DNA from: Bacteroidales bacterium
GTDB lineage: Bacteria > Bacteroidota > Bacteroidia > Bacteroidales > VadinHA17
Length of the DNA: 32,850 bases
Reading direction: 5' to 3'
NCBI GenBank assembly: GCA_017882305.1
Contig: JADGPU010000030.1
Span: forward strand, 1-32,850
The notes beneath the pieces were generated by a model. The model did no database searches. It was not told the origin of the DNA and saw only the letters and a list, made by a program, of their open reading frames with translations. The position numbers and the translations under genes were made by a program. This document shows, in pieces, positions 15,005-23,309 of the stretch (position 1 is its first letter; every line of letters starts with the position of its first letter).

Positions 15005-16163
15005 TTACAATTTCTCCTTTTATCAAAGATCTTATTCCTGGTTTCAAGGCAATTATCCCATCCGAATAAGAAAGTGCAGTTAAATGAGCCGATCCGTGAA
15101 TATCGACCGGTATAACTTCCATATTTTTATTAATTATTACAGGTACAAATCCCAGTCTGACAGAGGATTTTCTTTCGTAGTTAATAGCCATAGGTAATTT
15201 ATACTCCGTGGGTATCCAGTTATAGCCCATCATCTTGTTTATCATGGGCCTTACCAGTAATTCGAATTGAATAAATGATGAGACAGGATTTCCTGGCAGA
15301 CCAAAGACTACAGCTTTGGCATGTACTCCGAATGTTGTTGGCTTTCCAGGCTGGACATTCACCTGATCGAATAAAATCTTTACACCGGCATGTTCAAGAA
15401 CTGAAGGTACAAAATCAAAATCACCCATCGAAACACCACCGGTAATAATAACAATATCACTCTCATGAATGGCCTTTTCTATCATTTCAAAAGTGACGGA
15501 TTCATTGTCCGGTGCAATACCATAATCAATTCCTTCTCCCCCTGCCCTGGTAACCTGGGCACCTAACTGATAAGCATTACTATTGCGTATCTGTGAAATA
15601 CCAGGAATATCAGACGGGTCAATAAGCTCATCTCCCGTACTTATTATACCAACAAGTGGCTTTTTTTTCACACGTACTTTCGTATGTCCTACAGACGCCA
15701 TTATTGCAATATCCTGCGGTTGAATGAACTTGGCTTTTTTAATTACAATATCTCCGGTTCTGACATCACTTCCTTTTAAAGAAATATTTAACTTTGGGTC
15801 AATTCCGGTAAATCTGATCTTACCGTTCTGAAGATTTTCTGATTCCTCAACCATAAAAACGACATCACATCCCTCGGGGACTATTGCCCCTGTCATTATT
15901 TTTGAACATTGATTTTTCCCCACCTTCCGTGAGGGTACCTTCCCGGCAGCAATGATCTCCATAACCTCTAAATCAGCTTTCAGATCGGTCGTATGACATG
16001 CATAACCATCCACAGCTGATCTGTTAAACGGTGGCATATCAATATCGCTCACGATATCCTCATCAAGTATCCGTCCGCACGAATCGGGAAATGGAATTGT
16101 CTCAGTTTCAGTCTCAAATACAGATCTGGTCACAATTCCGAAAGCTTCTTTAAAAGTTATCAT
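14988..16163 (-). CDS. moeA: Molybdopterin molybdenumtransferase (metal insertase)
   Basis: MoeA inserts the metal oxyanion into adenylated pterin made by MogA. The 391-aa protein carries MPPFNRSAVDGYA (43-55), the STGDEL motif (175-180), GGVSMGDFD (242-250), QPGKP (271-275) and GLPGNPVSS (288-296), so all catalytic landmarks are present. The last ~70 residues form the usual domain IV. It starts 37 nt after the importer ATPase stops and overlaps moaA by 17 nt. In organisms that make tungsten enzymes a dedicated MoeA paralogue can insert tungstate; the context here suggests that role but the sequence does not prove it. Confidence 0.95.
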   Translation of the reverse strand: MITFKEAFGIVTRSVFETETETIPFPDSCGRILDEDIVSDIDMPPFNRSAVDGYACHTTDLKADLEVMEIIAAGKVPSRKVGKNQCSKIMTGAIVPEGCDVVFMVEESENLQNGKIRFTGIDPKLNISLKGSDVRTGDIVIKKAKFIQPQDIAIMASVGHTKVRVKKKPLVGIISTGDELIDPSDIPGISQIRNSNAYQLGAQVTRAGGEGIDYGIAPDNESVTFEMIEKAIHESDIVIITGGVSMGDFDFVPSVLEHAGVKILFDQVNVQPGKPTTFGVHAKAVVFGLPGNPVSSFIQFELLVRPMINKMMGYNWIPTEYKLPMAINYERKSSVRLGFVPVIINKNMEVIPVDIHGSAHLTALSYSDGIIALKPGIRSLIKGEIVNVRQI

Positions 16164-16200
16164 ACAAGAATAAATATAAATCTAATTCAAAATTCAATTA

Positions 16201-17256
16201 TTAGTTTCCATTAATAACGACAATATCTTTTGAAGTGAAACTCATCCATACTTCTTTTTGCTCAATAAGTCTGAGTTTTTCCATATCTGAAGTAATTATG
16301 TTTACATAGAACAAATCACCGGCATCTATTGTTACCTCCATTCCAAATTCAGAAGGTATGATTTCAGTTATTTTTCCTTTGATTGTATTGAGCTCTTTAT
16401 CTTCCGGCATTTCGTTTGTGAGTACAATTGAGTCACTCTTAATAAGCAACAGGCTTTCATTGTCAGCGGATACACCATTAAGTTTGAATTTTACATTATG
16501 CTCTGTAGTGCCTATGAACAAACCTTTCTCACCGGATATATTAACCCTGAAAAAATTCCTTATACCTGCATACCGTGCAACAAAACGGTTAGAGGGGTTT
16601 TTAAATACCTCATCCACAGAACCTTCCTGGATGATCTTTCCGTTGTGAATAACTCCTACTCTTTTTGCGAGACTTACAGCGTCACCATAATCATGGGTTA
16701 CATGAATTATTGTCTGACCAGCTATATTGAGGTTTCTTAACAACCGTTTAAGGTCGTCTTTCAGTGATGTATCGAGGGAAGAAAGAGGTTCGTCAAGCAG
16801 CAAAAGCCTGGGTGAAGTAATAAGTGTTCTTGCCAGTGCCACTCTTTGCAATTCACCTCCTGAAAGCTTTTCTGTGCTTCTCTCAAGAATATGTTTAATA
16901 TTCATTGCTGTTGCAGCTTTTTCCACCTTTTCCGCAATACTCTTCTTATCTTCTTTCCTGGCTCTGAGGGGGTAGGCAATATTACCAAAAACAGTCATAT
17001 GCGGGAAAACTGCATAATCCTGAAAAACAATCCCAACTTTCCTGTCCTGAATGCGCTGGGTGGTAATATCAGCACCATCAAGGATTATTGTACCAGTATC
17101 GGGATGTTCCAAACCGGCAATCAGCTCAAGAAGTTGGGTTTTTCCAGACCCTGATCTCCCCAGGAGGACATAGTACTGTCCGTCGGATACTTCCAGGTTT
17201 ATATCCTTAAGTGCAAAATCGCCAAGTCGCCGGTTTATATTAATCAGTCTGAGCAT
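16201..17256 (-). CDS. wtpC: Tungstate/molybdate ABC transporter ATPase
   Basis: This 351-aa ATP-binding subunit has Walker A GRSGSGKT (33-40), the Q-loop (FQD, 78-80), signature LSGGE (131-135), Walker B LLLLDEP (151-157) and H-loop His188. Residues about 235-351 form a C-terminal TOBE/OB-like region that in this family can sense the oxyanion. It overlaps the permease gene upstream by 17 nt. The name wtpC follows the WtpA-like binding protein in the same operon; ModC would be the alternative. Confidence 0.9.
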   Translation of the reverse strand: MLRLININRRLGDFALKDINLEVSDGQYYVLLGRSGSGKTQLLELIAGLEHPDTGTIILDGADITTQRIQDRKVGIVFQDYAVFPHMTVFGNIAYPLRARKEDKKSIAEKVEKAATAMNIKHILERSTEKLSGGELQRVALARTLITSPRLLLLDEPLSSLDTSLKDDLKRLLRNLNIAGQTIIHVTHDYGDAVSLAKRVGVIHNGKIIQEGSVDEVFKNPSNRFVARYAGIRNFFRVNISGEKGLFIGTTEHNVKFKLNGVSADNESLLLIKSDSIVLTNEMPEDKELNTIKGKITEIIPSEFGMEVTIDAGDLFYVNIITSDMEKLRLIEQKEVWMSFTSKDIVVINGN

Positions 17257-18049
17257 CAGTGTTAATATATTTCTCTTTTCTTTTTAATGATAAAAGCCTC
17301 AGTCCGATCAAAAACAGCAGAGCTACCAGGATAAAAAAGACTGATGCTGGCCGGGCATAATTAAGCCCGTATGAACTAAACCTCTCATAGATAAGAACCG
17401 GAGCAATCATAGGATGGTAAGCAATAATGACAACAGCTCCGAATTCGCTCATCCCCCTGGCGAACATCATTACAAATCCCGTTATAATACTGCGCCAGGC
17501 CAGAGGTAATGAAATTGTAAAAAAGACTTTTGTATTGCTGGCTCCAAGATTAAGCGCGGCCTTTTCAAGTCTTTCAGGAACAGCAGCAAAGCCATCGCGG
17601 GCAGCATTTATCAGGAAAGGCAAACTAACAAAAGCCATTGCTAGAGCTATTCCAGACGGATGATTTACAAGGTTGAGACCAAAAATGGATGCCGTCTTTC
17701 CCAGGAAACCATCGCGGGAGATAAATCCCAACAGTGCAATACCTGCAGCGGTATGAGGAAGTACTATAGGAAGATCAATTATTCCCTGAACAACATTTTT
17801 AAACGGAAATTTTTTACGAGCAAGCAGCCACGCAAATGGGATAGCGCCTATCGAGAATATAAAGGTCGCAGTGAAAGAAACCCACAGGGTCAGCCAGATA
17901 CTCTGGTGAACCTCTTTATCTTTTATGGTTTCAAGAAACTGAACACCTCCAGTATGAATAAACATGCCGGCAAGGGGTGCAAGAATAAACAGCAGCACCA
18001 ATGATGACAGAATCATCACTATCCATGTAAATATGCTGTTCCTGCTCAT
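17240..18049 (-). CDS. wtpB: Tungstate/molybdate ABC transporter permease
   Basis: An integral membrane protein of about 269 aa with roughly six transmembrane segments. The EAA loop, which docks on the ATPase, is visible as EKAALNLGASNTKVFFTISLPLAWR. The ATG at 18049 (MSRNSIFTWIV) begins just before the first membrane segment and is family-like. An in-frame ATG at 18076 would overlap the binding-protein gene by 20 nt and add nine residues, and cannot be excluded. The gene sits between wtpA and wtpC. Confidence 0.88.
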   Translation of the reverse strand: MSRNSIFTWIVMILSSLVLLFILAPLAGMFIHTGGVQFLETIKDKEVHQSIWLTLWVSFTATFIFSIGAIPFAWLLARKKFPFKNVVQGIIDLPIVLPHTAAGIALLGFISRDGFLGKTASIFGLNLVNHPSGIALAMAFVSLPFLINAARDGFAAVPERLEKAALNLGASNTKVFFTISLPLAWRSIITGFVMMFARGMSEFGAVVIIAYHPMIAPVLIYERFSSYGLNYARPASVFFILVALLFLIGLRLLSLKRKEKYINTDAQTD

Positions 18050-18056
18050 TATGAAA

Positions 18057-19019
18057 TCAGTTCTTTTTAGGCTCATTCAAATATTTCAACAATTTTGAAG
18101 GCAGCTTTCCAGATTGTTCAGTACTAAATGGAATTATTGGCTCCTGTCCATTGTTTTTGAAGATTTCCATACTTTCAGTGCTCAGTAGGAACTCCAGAAA
18201 ATTCACGGCTTCATCTTTCTGAGGTGCATTGTCAAGGATGGTGATGCTGTAATTAATATAATCTCCCGTGACTTTCATTTTTATTCCCGGTTTGCTTCCG
18301 GCGACATCTGTACTTACAGATGAATAGATACTATTTTTTGAAGGATCGGAAAGGTTTATTTCTTTTGGCAGTTCAATATATTTTAATCCATGTTGGATTG
18401 CAACTGATTTATACTGAAACATATAATCAATAACATTTGATTCAAGCAGTGCCACAAGGTCAACCTCCTTTGGCCTTATATATTCCTTGTCTTTCGAAGA
18501 TATCTTTTCAGTTAATCCAGGTTTTTTATAATACTTTTCAGCAAGCATTAATGTAAAGACAGTCCTGTAACCACACGGATCGGAATCAGGATCTGATCTC
18601 GAATAGATCACATCCTTCCTCTGAAGGATATCCATCCAGTTATCAGAATTGATTTCTTTTGAGTATTTCGATTTTTGAACATAGGCAATAACAATTTCGT
18701 TGGTGGCAAACCGGATACTCCAGCTTGCGTAATCCGGAATGAGAAGTTCATTTATTACAAAATAATCTGATGAGGCTATTATATCGCATGGTTTTTTAAG
18801 CTCTGTTACCTTTCTGGCACAAACAAGGCTTCCGGCTGATTCAAGAAATATTTTAGTGCCGGGATTTCTTTTCTCATACTCCTGGGAAATCTGTTTTATT
18901 GGAACAGAAAGTGAACCTGCATGAAAGATAATTAACTCTTTTTTCTGAACCGGGGATTGACTTTTGGAGATACCAGGAAAAGACAATATCGTTAAAGCTA
19001 TGGTAAGCATGATTTTCAT
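18057..19019 (-). CDS. wtpA: Tungstate-binding periplasmic protein
   Basis: The 320-aa solute-binding protein has an N-terminal signal peptide (about 1-21). The mature protein starts with LIIFHAGSLSVPIKQI and continues with ESAGSLVCARKVTEL, FATNEIVIAYVQKSKYSKEI, NWMDIL and SDPDSDPCGYRTVFTLMLAE. This combination is the WtpA/ModA2 pattern, whose archaeal members prefer tungstate; bacterial ModA has different spacing. It opens the wtpABC-moeA-moaA-moaC-mogA run. Tungstate over molybdate specificity is inferred from family resemblance and context. Confidence 0.9.
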   Translation of the reverse strand: MKIMLTIALTILSFPGISKSQSPVQKKELIIFHAGSLSVPIKQISQEYEKRNPGTKIFLESAGSLVCARKVTELKKPCDIIASSDYFVINELLIPDYASWSIRFATNEIVIAYVQKSKYSKEINSDNWMDILQRKDVIYSRSDPDSDPCGYRTVFTLMLAEKYYKKPGLTEKISSKDKEYIRPKEVDLVALLESNVIDYMFQYKSVAIQHGLKYIELPKEINLSDPSKNSIYSSVSTDVAGSKPGIKMKVTGDYINYSITILDNAPQKDEAVNFLEFLLSTESMEIFKNNGQEPIIPFSTEQSGKLPSKLLKYLNEPKKN

Positions 19020-19102
19020 TTTTGTCAGTTACTAAATTGATTTTACAAGAAAATGACCTGATTAATTCCCGATTTGTTGAAGTAAATCTGCCCAAACCGG
19101 TA

Positions 19103-19131
19103 GTAGAGACGCCCAATTTGGGCGACTCTAC
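19103..19131. repeat. 29-bp palindrome, GTAGAGAC family, copy 2
   Basis: It begins GTAGAGAC and ends GACTCTAC, with 14-bp arms (one A-A mismatch) around a central T. The core GCCCAA/TTGGGC differs from copy 1. It lies between the stop of the DUF1697 gene and the start of wtpA and could separate their transcription. Confidence 0.75.
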
Positions 19132-19167
19132 AATAATTGTTTGGGGGTTTCTACTATAACCACAAAT

Positions 19168-19719
19168 TTAAATCTTTTTTTCAGCGATGTTCAATATCGT
19201 GGTTATTGTTTTCCAGTTTCTGGCGGTTCCAGCGATACCCATTTTCCTTTCGAAAAAGTTTGTATAGAGTTTGGTCCTTCCAAAACCGTTTGGGCAATAA
19301 ATGAAAATATCCCTGCCAATGATCTTAAATTTATCAGGAGGGTAGTCGATATCTGCAACTTTTTGTACCTGAGAATCAGATGGTTTTTCATGAAGAAAGA
19401 GAACTGCCATTTTTGCCGGGTCAAAATTTGTTCCTCCGTGGTAAGGATTAGAAGAAAATAAATCACTTAATTCCTGATTTGTTCTGATCATAACCGGAAT
19501 AGTATAATTGAACCTTTCCATAATTGCCAGCTCTAATTTTACCGCCAAAGCAGACACAGGCATATCACCAGCTTTACGGAAAATAACATTTCCACTCTGA
19601 ATATAGGTCTCCGCATCTTTAAACCCCAGATTAATGAACAGGGTGGAAAGATCTGTCATCTTAATTGAGTTATGGCCGGTCATGTTCACGCCTCGAAGGA
19701 AACAGATATAAGTTTCCAT
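19168..19719 (-). CDS. DUF1697 family protein
   Basis: This 183-aa cytoplasmic protein matches DUF1697: it begins YICFLRGVNMTGHNSIKMTDL, has AETYIQSGNVIF (about 37-48) and ends with the NWKTITTIL motif. The biochemical role of the family is unknown. It sits on the same strand between the AOR-family enzyme and wtpA, but is separated from both by GTAGAGAC palindromes, so its membership in the tungsten operon is doubtful. It may be an independent insertion. Confidence 0.88.
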   Translation of the reverse strand: METYICFLRGVNMTGHNSIKMTDLSTLFINLGFKDAETYIQSGNVIFRKAGDMPVSALAVKLELAIMERFNYTIPVMIRTNQELSDLFSSNPYHGGTNFDPAKMAVLFLHEKPSDSQVQKVADIDYPPDKFKIIGRDIFIYCPNGFGRTKLYTNFFERKMGIAGTARNWKTITTILNIAEKKI

Positions 19720-19752
19720 GTTAAATTATCCCGGATTATCTCTCGTACTTTA

Positions 19753-19781
19753 GTAGAGACTCCCAATTTGGGGGTCTCTAC
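19753..19781. repeat. 29-bp palindrome, GTAGAGAC family, copy 3
   Basis: It begins GTAGAGAC and ends GTCTCTAC. The arms are 14 bp (one T-G wobble) around a central T, with core CCCAA/TTGGG. A short T-run follows on the plus strand. It lies 5 nt downstream of the stop of the AOR-family gene. Confidence 0.78.
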
Positions 19782-19786
19782 TTTTG

Positions 19787-21940
19787 TTACTGAAAATTCT
19801 TCACTACTTCAATTACTTCAGGAAAGTCCATACCTATCCTTTTCAGGAAATCGATTGTCGGAACACCATTTTTATTCCATCCTCTTCTTTTATAAACTGC
19901 ATCTATCAGAGATTCATATTGATTCTCACGATATTTCCTCAACACTTTCATTTTCTCCTCAGTTGTTTTACCTGCCGGGTTGAATCCAACCTTTTCCTTA
20001 AGCTGATTATCATAACGTTCAGATCGCGATTCGTACTCTTCTATTGTTACGGGACCAGCAGCACGATAAGGTTGCCTGTCGTGAATGCGCGTTCCGAAAC
20101 CACATCTCAGGTTAAATACTCTTTGAAAATTATAGACTCTTTCGGAATCCTCCACCAACCTCTTCTTATCAAATTCCCGACCTGTAACCGCCTTATAAAT
20201 AGTTACATAATTATCAACATGTTCAGGGACTTTAGCTGGTTCATCCATCTTGGCATTATTCTCAGGTTCAACATCATTCCATGGCAGTTTACACAGACCC
20301 ACAAGTCCGAACCAGGTACGAAACATTGGAAAATAATGAAGGGCTTCAGCTTTATTTTCAAAGGTCGGTATCTGGTTATTGACCATATCCATGAATATAA
20401 GCCACGCTTCATCATGTTGAGGACCTTTATTTGTCAGAGCAAAACCTCCTTGCTGTGCAAGAGATTCCTTCGACATATATTGGGAATACTCAAGTCCTTT
20501 ATTTTCCATTCCGATATCGTTCAGGAATGCAGCATCGCCCCAACCATTTTTAATGAAAAGCTCTTTCATCTTCCGTACGCCGGTACCGGCAATCTTCCCG
20601 AATCCTTCACCTCGTCCAAGTTGATGCAACATTTCGAAAGCTGCTGCAGAATTCCCAAAATTAAGATCCAGTCCACCTGTTCTTTCCTTATTTAGAATCC
20701 CATTCTGGAAACACTCCATGACAAATGCAGTAAGTGTACTCCATGTAATTGTACAAATCCCGTAAGTATCGCAATAAAAATTTGTCTCAATAATATATTC
20801 CGGGTCGAATATTCCACAATTTGACCCCAGACCTGCAGCATTCTCATACTCAGGGCCATCAACCATAACCTTCTGGCCCTTATAAGGGCCGGTCTTTAAA
20901 ATAAAATCATCTATGCCTTTACTGCATGACATATTGCAACCGATCCAGCAACCATCGGGTATATTCTGGGTGAAATTTCTTTTCCATACTGACGAATCGA
21001 TCTTGTAGGAATCGGGATGGCTGCCATATTTGTAATTCATTACAGGCAACAGGTCATGATCATTCATTACCTCCATAAGATGAGCTGTTCCGACTTCCCT
21101 CATCTGGCATTGTTTGGCATCTAATTCCCGGATCTCACGGTTAAATTTTTTGCCTCTCGCCATAATAGCCTCAAGATCAACTACATTATTGAGATTGCCT
21201 TTTACCCCGGGAATTTTGCATACAAGAGCTTTAATTTTCTTATTGCGAAAAACTGATCCAATACCACCTCTTCCGGCTTGTTTCAAACGAACTTTTTTCC
21301 GTTTGGAATCGTAAAAACTAAAGTTGAGCATGCCGATTAATGAGTGTTCAGCAGCTGAACCTGTAGAAACTACTCCAATATTTTTCTTCTCATTATCGTT
21401 ATCAGCAAAAATTTCTGTCAGCTGTTCTCCCAAAAGATGGCTATCAGTAGCTTCTGCAGGGGCTTCGAATATTTCAACCTTATGGTTTATACCGTCAATA
21501 AGAACAATTACATCTTTGATCGCCTTTCCCTGGAGTTCGATTGCATCAAATCCTGAAAATTTAAGGAATGGGCCGAAGAAACCGCCCACATTGCTATCCA
21601 TGACCGAGTTTGTCTGAGGTGACAAACTGACTACCAGCGACTTACCAGTTCCTGAGTATTGAGTTATCCCTCCAATCGGTCCGGAAGATATAATGATCTC
21701 GTTTTCAGGATCATCCCATTTTGTTTCGGGTCTTGTTGCATCCCAGAGAAGTCTCAGGCCATACCCTTTTCCACCTATGAATTTTTCCTTCATAACAAGA
21801 GGTACATCCTTTTCTTTTATTGCCGTTGTACCCACATTAATGTAAAGTGTCTTGTCGGTATAACCTTTATTCAGGGGGGTCCAGGTATAATCCCAGCTTT
21901 TTAAAAGTTTATGCTGCTCTTTTATCGACTTTATATCCAT
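19787..21940 (-). CDS. Aldehyde:ferredoxin oxidoreductase family protein (tungsten-pterin enzyme)
   Basis: Members bind a bis-pyranopterin tungsten cofactor and one [4Fe-4S] cluster, and classically oxidise aldehydes to acids with ferredoxin. The 717-aa protein has the N-terminal FIGGKGYGLRLLW (54-66), GPIGG...GTGKS (87-101) and the pterin-binding AGRGGIGSV (222-230). Candidate cluster cysteines are 331, 335 and 339 (CWIGCNMSC) plus Cys550. The first spacing is CxxxC, whereas classical AOR has CxxC. It is also about 110 residues longer than archaeal AOR (about 605 aa), a length closer to AOR-like proteins such as E. coli YdhV. The substrate cannot be inferred. ATG at 21940 is chosen over an in-frame TTG at 21946. 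Cofactor and transport genes lie on both sides. Confidence 0.88.
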   Translation of the reverse strand: MDIKSIKEQHKLLKSWDYTWTPLNKGYTDKTLYINVGTTAIKEKDVPLVMKEKFIGGKGYGLRLLWDATRPETKWDDPENEIIISSGPIGGITQYSGTGKSLVVSLSPQTNSVMDSNVGGFFGPFLKFSGFDAIELQGKAIKDVIVLIDGINHKVEIFEAPAEATDSHLLGEQLTEIFADNDNEKKNIGVVSTGSAAEHSLIGMLNFSFYDSKRKKVRLKQAGRGGIGSVFRNKKIKALVCKIPGVKGNLNNVVDLEAIMARGKKFNREIRELDAKQCQMREVGTAHLMEVMNDHDLLPVMNYKYGSHPDSYKIDSSVWKRNFTQNIPDGCWIGCNMSCSKGIDDFILKTGPYKGQKVMVDGPEYENAAGLGSNCGIFDPEYIIETNFYCDTYGICTITWSTLTAFVMECFQNGILNKERTGGLDLNFGNSAAAFEMLHQLGRGEGFGKIAGTGVRKMKELFIKNGWGDAAFLNDIGMENKGLEYSQYMSKESLAQQGGFALTNKGPQHDEAWLIFMDMVNNQIPTFENKAEALHYFPMFRTWFGLVGLCKLPWNDVEPENNAKMDEPAKVPEHVDNYVTIYKAVTGREFDKKRLVEDSERVYNFQRVFNLRCGFGTRIHDRQPYRAAGPVTIEEYESRSERYDNQLKEKVGFNPAGKTTEEKMKVLRKYRENQYESLIDAVYKRRGWNKNGVPTIDFLKRIGMDFPEVIEVVKNFQ

Positions 21941-22046
21941 AAACAAAAATATTAGATGCCTGTAAGTCTGTTTTTTATAAAATCAAAATTAAAACAATAT
22001 TACATTTTTTACCATGATATTGATCAGTATGTTCTGGATTTCATAC

Positions 22047-22077
22047 TTGTAAAAACATTAAAAGGTTCTTATCTTTC
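22047..22077 (+). promoter_or_regulatory. Candidate promoter for the ThiF-like gene
   Basis: TTG (22047-22049) is followed after 20 nt by TATCTTTC (22070-22077), one base off the Bacteroidota TAnnTTTG box. The predicted leader is about 38 nt. A 6-bp inverted repeat, AGTATG...CATACT (22026-22047), abuts the -33 region and could be an operator shared with the divergent AOR-family gene; that part is speculative. Confidence 0.42.
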
Positions 22078-22120
22078 GGATTGGTAAATGAAATAAGGCA
22101 TTAAATGAACCGGGTCAATA

Positions 22121-22708
22121 ATGAGATTCTCTGAAATTAAAACTCATCTTTCAAAATTCAGGGTCGGAATTGCCGGAGCAGGAGGCCTCGGCTCAAACTG
22201 TGCGGTTGCTCTTGCCAGAAGCGGGGTTGGGACCCTTGTAATTGCTGATTTTGATGTTCTTGAAGAACAAAATCTTAACAGGCAATATTATTTCACCGAT
22301 CAGATCGGTTTGATGAAAACAGTTGCTCTGAAAGAAAATATTGCACATATAAACCCCGAAGTCTTTGTCATTATCCATCAGAAGAAACTTAACAGAAAAA
22401 ATATTGCTGAAATCTTTTCAGGCTGTAATATAATTGTTGAAGCCTTCGACAAAGCGGCAATGAAGGAGATGCTGATCGAAACTATTCACAAAAAGATGCC
22501 CGGCATACCTGTAGTTGTAGGTTCCGGAATGGCAGGCTGGGGAAAAACCAATGATATTATCTTCAGAAAAATAGATGACACACTTTATGTCTGTGGTGAT
22601 GAATATTCAGAAGCATCCGATAATTTGCCAACAATAGCACCACGTGTCGGAATTGTTGCAAATATGCAGGCAAATGTTGTCATCGAACTTCTTATGAATA
22701 TTAAGTGA
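22121..22708 (+). CDS. ThiF-family sulfur-carrier adenylyltransferase (short, family 2)
   Basis: This 195-aa E1-like enzyme should adenylate the C-terminal glycine of a small sulfur carrier. The nucleotide-binding GAGGLGSN (19-26), IADFDVLEEQNLNRQ (41-55, with Asp45 and Arg54) and DNLPTIAPRVGIVANMQA (167-184) are clear. It is about 50 residues shorter than MoeB or ThiF and lacks the paired CxxC zinc motifs, which matches the short ThiF family 2. The immediately following gene encodes a ThiS/MoaD-like carrier, its obvious partner. Together they could supply sulfur for pterin dithiolene formation; a role in thiamine synthesis is the alternative, but no thiG/thiH is nearby. Confidence 0.85.
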   Translation: MRFSEIKTHLSKFRVGIAGAGGLGSNCAVALARSGVGTLVIADFDVLEEQNLNRQYYFTDQIGLMKTVALKENIAHINPEVFVIIHQKKLNRKNIAEIFSGCNIIVEAFDKAAMKEMLIETIHKKMPGIPVVVGSGMAGWGKTNDIIFRKIDDTLYVCGDEYSEASDNLPTIAPRVGIVANMQANVVIELLMNIK

Positions 22709-22726
22709 TTGATAATCCAAGAACTA

Positions 22727-22930
22727 ATGAAGATCTTATTAAATAACAGGGAAGAAGAATTCGTGAAGGACTCAATAAGTGTAAATGAGATGCTTTTTCT
22801 GAAAAAATTTTCATTTAAAATGAGAATAATAAAAATCAATGGTATATTGATCCCAAAAGAGAAATACGATACAACTTTTATACATGATAGTGATAATGTA
22901 CAGATGCTATATCTCATGAGTGGCGGTTAA
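22727..22930 (+). CDS. ThiS/MoaD-like sulfur carrier ending in Gly-Gly
   Basis: A 67-aa ubiquitin-fold-like protein starting MKILLNNREEEF and ending LYLMSGG. The terminal Gly-Gly is the site of adenylation and thiocarboxylate formation in ThiS and MoaD. The central segment, with INGILIPKEKYDTTFIHDSDNVQMLYLMSGG-like order, is closer to ThiS than to MoaD. The frame is also open from a TTG at 22709, directly after the ThiF-like stop; the ATG at 22727 gives the standard ThiS start and is preferred. It is cotranscribed with the ThiF-like gene 18 nt upstream. Confidence 0.8.
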   Translation: MKILLNNREEEFVKDSISVNEMLFLKKFSFKMRIIKINGILIPKEKYDTTFIHDSDNVQMLYLMSGG

Positions 22931-22953
22931 GAAAAAAATTGTAGGTTTGTGCC

Positions 22954-23295
22954 ATGGTTATTAAGTTTAATATCAGAGACAAAATTCCAGTCATATTCCG
23001 GAATAAATATTTCCTTACTATCATTATTTTCGTTGTATGGGTATTTCTTTTAGATTCTAACAACCTGATCGCCAGATACAAGGATATGAGAGAGCTGCAT
23101 AAACTCAAAATTGACAGGGAGTATTATATTAAACGCATCAAAGAGGACAGGCTGAAGCTCCATGAATTGAAAACCGACAACCACAACCTCGAGAAATTTG
23201 CCAGGGAACAGTACCATATGAAGAAACCTGATGAGGATCTTTATATTATTCTCACCCCCTCTGAAGATCGTAAGATTACAAGAAAAAACAAATAA
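22954..23295 (+). CDS. FtsB/DivIC-type septum formation initiator
   Basis: A 113-aa single-pass membrane protein: a short basic N-terminus, a transmembrane segment at about 20-36 (FLTIIIFVVWVFLL), then a periplasmic coiled coil (about 45-85) and the FAREQYHMKKPDEDLYII motif typical of FtsB/DivIC. It would act in the division complex with FtsL and FtsQ-type proteins. It follows the carrier gene by 23 nt and may ride on the same transcript, without an evident functional link to it. Confidence 0.87.
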   Translation: MVIKFNIRDKIPVIFRNKYFLTIIIFVVWVFLLDSNNLIARYKDMRELHKLKIDREYYIKRIKEDRLKLHELKTDNHNLEKFAREQYHMKKPDEDLYIILTPSEDRKITRKNK

Positions 23296-23309
23296 TCACT
23301 TTTGGGTAA

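Noticed and set aside
19784..20695. Open frame of about 303 codons on the plus strand
   Set aside because: It lies fully antisense to the AOR-family gene, has no recognisable domain, and its composition is that of a frame shadow (many Phe, Ile and Ser, no family motif).
21944..21951. TATTTTTG box on the minus strand just ahead of the AOR-family gene
   Set aside because: It ends only 3 nt before the ATG, so transcription would begin at or inside the start codon, and no -33 element is found at 19-21 nt. It may be chance in AT-rich DNA.
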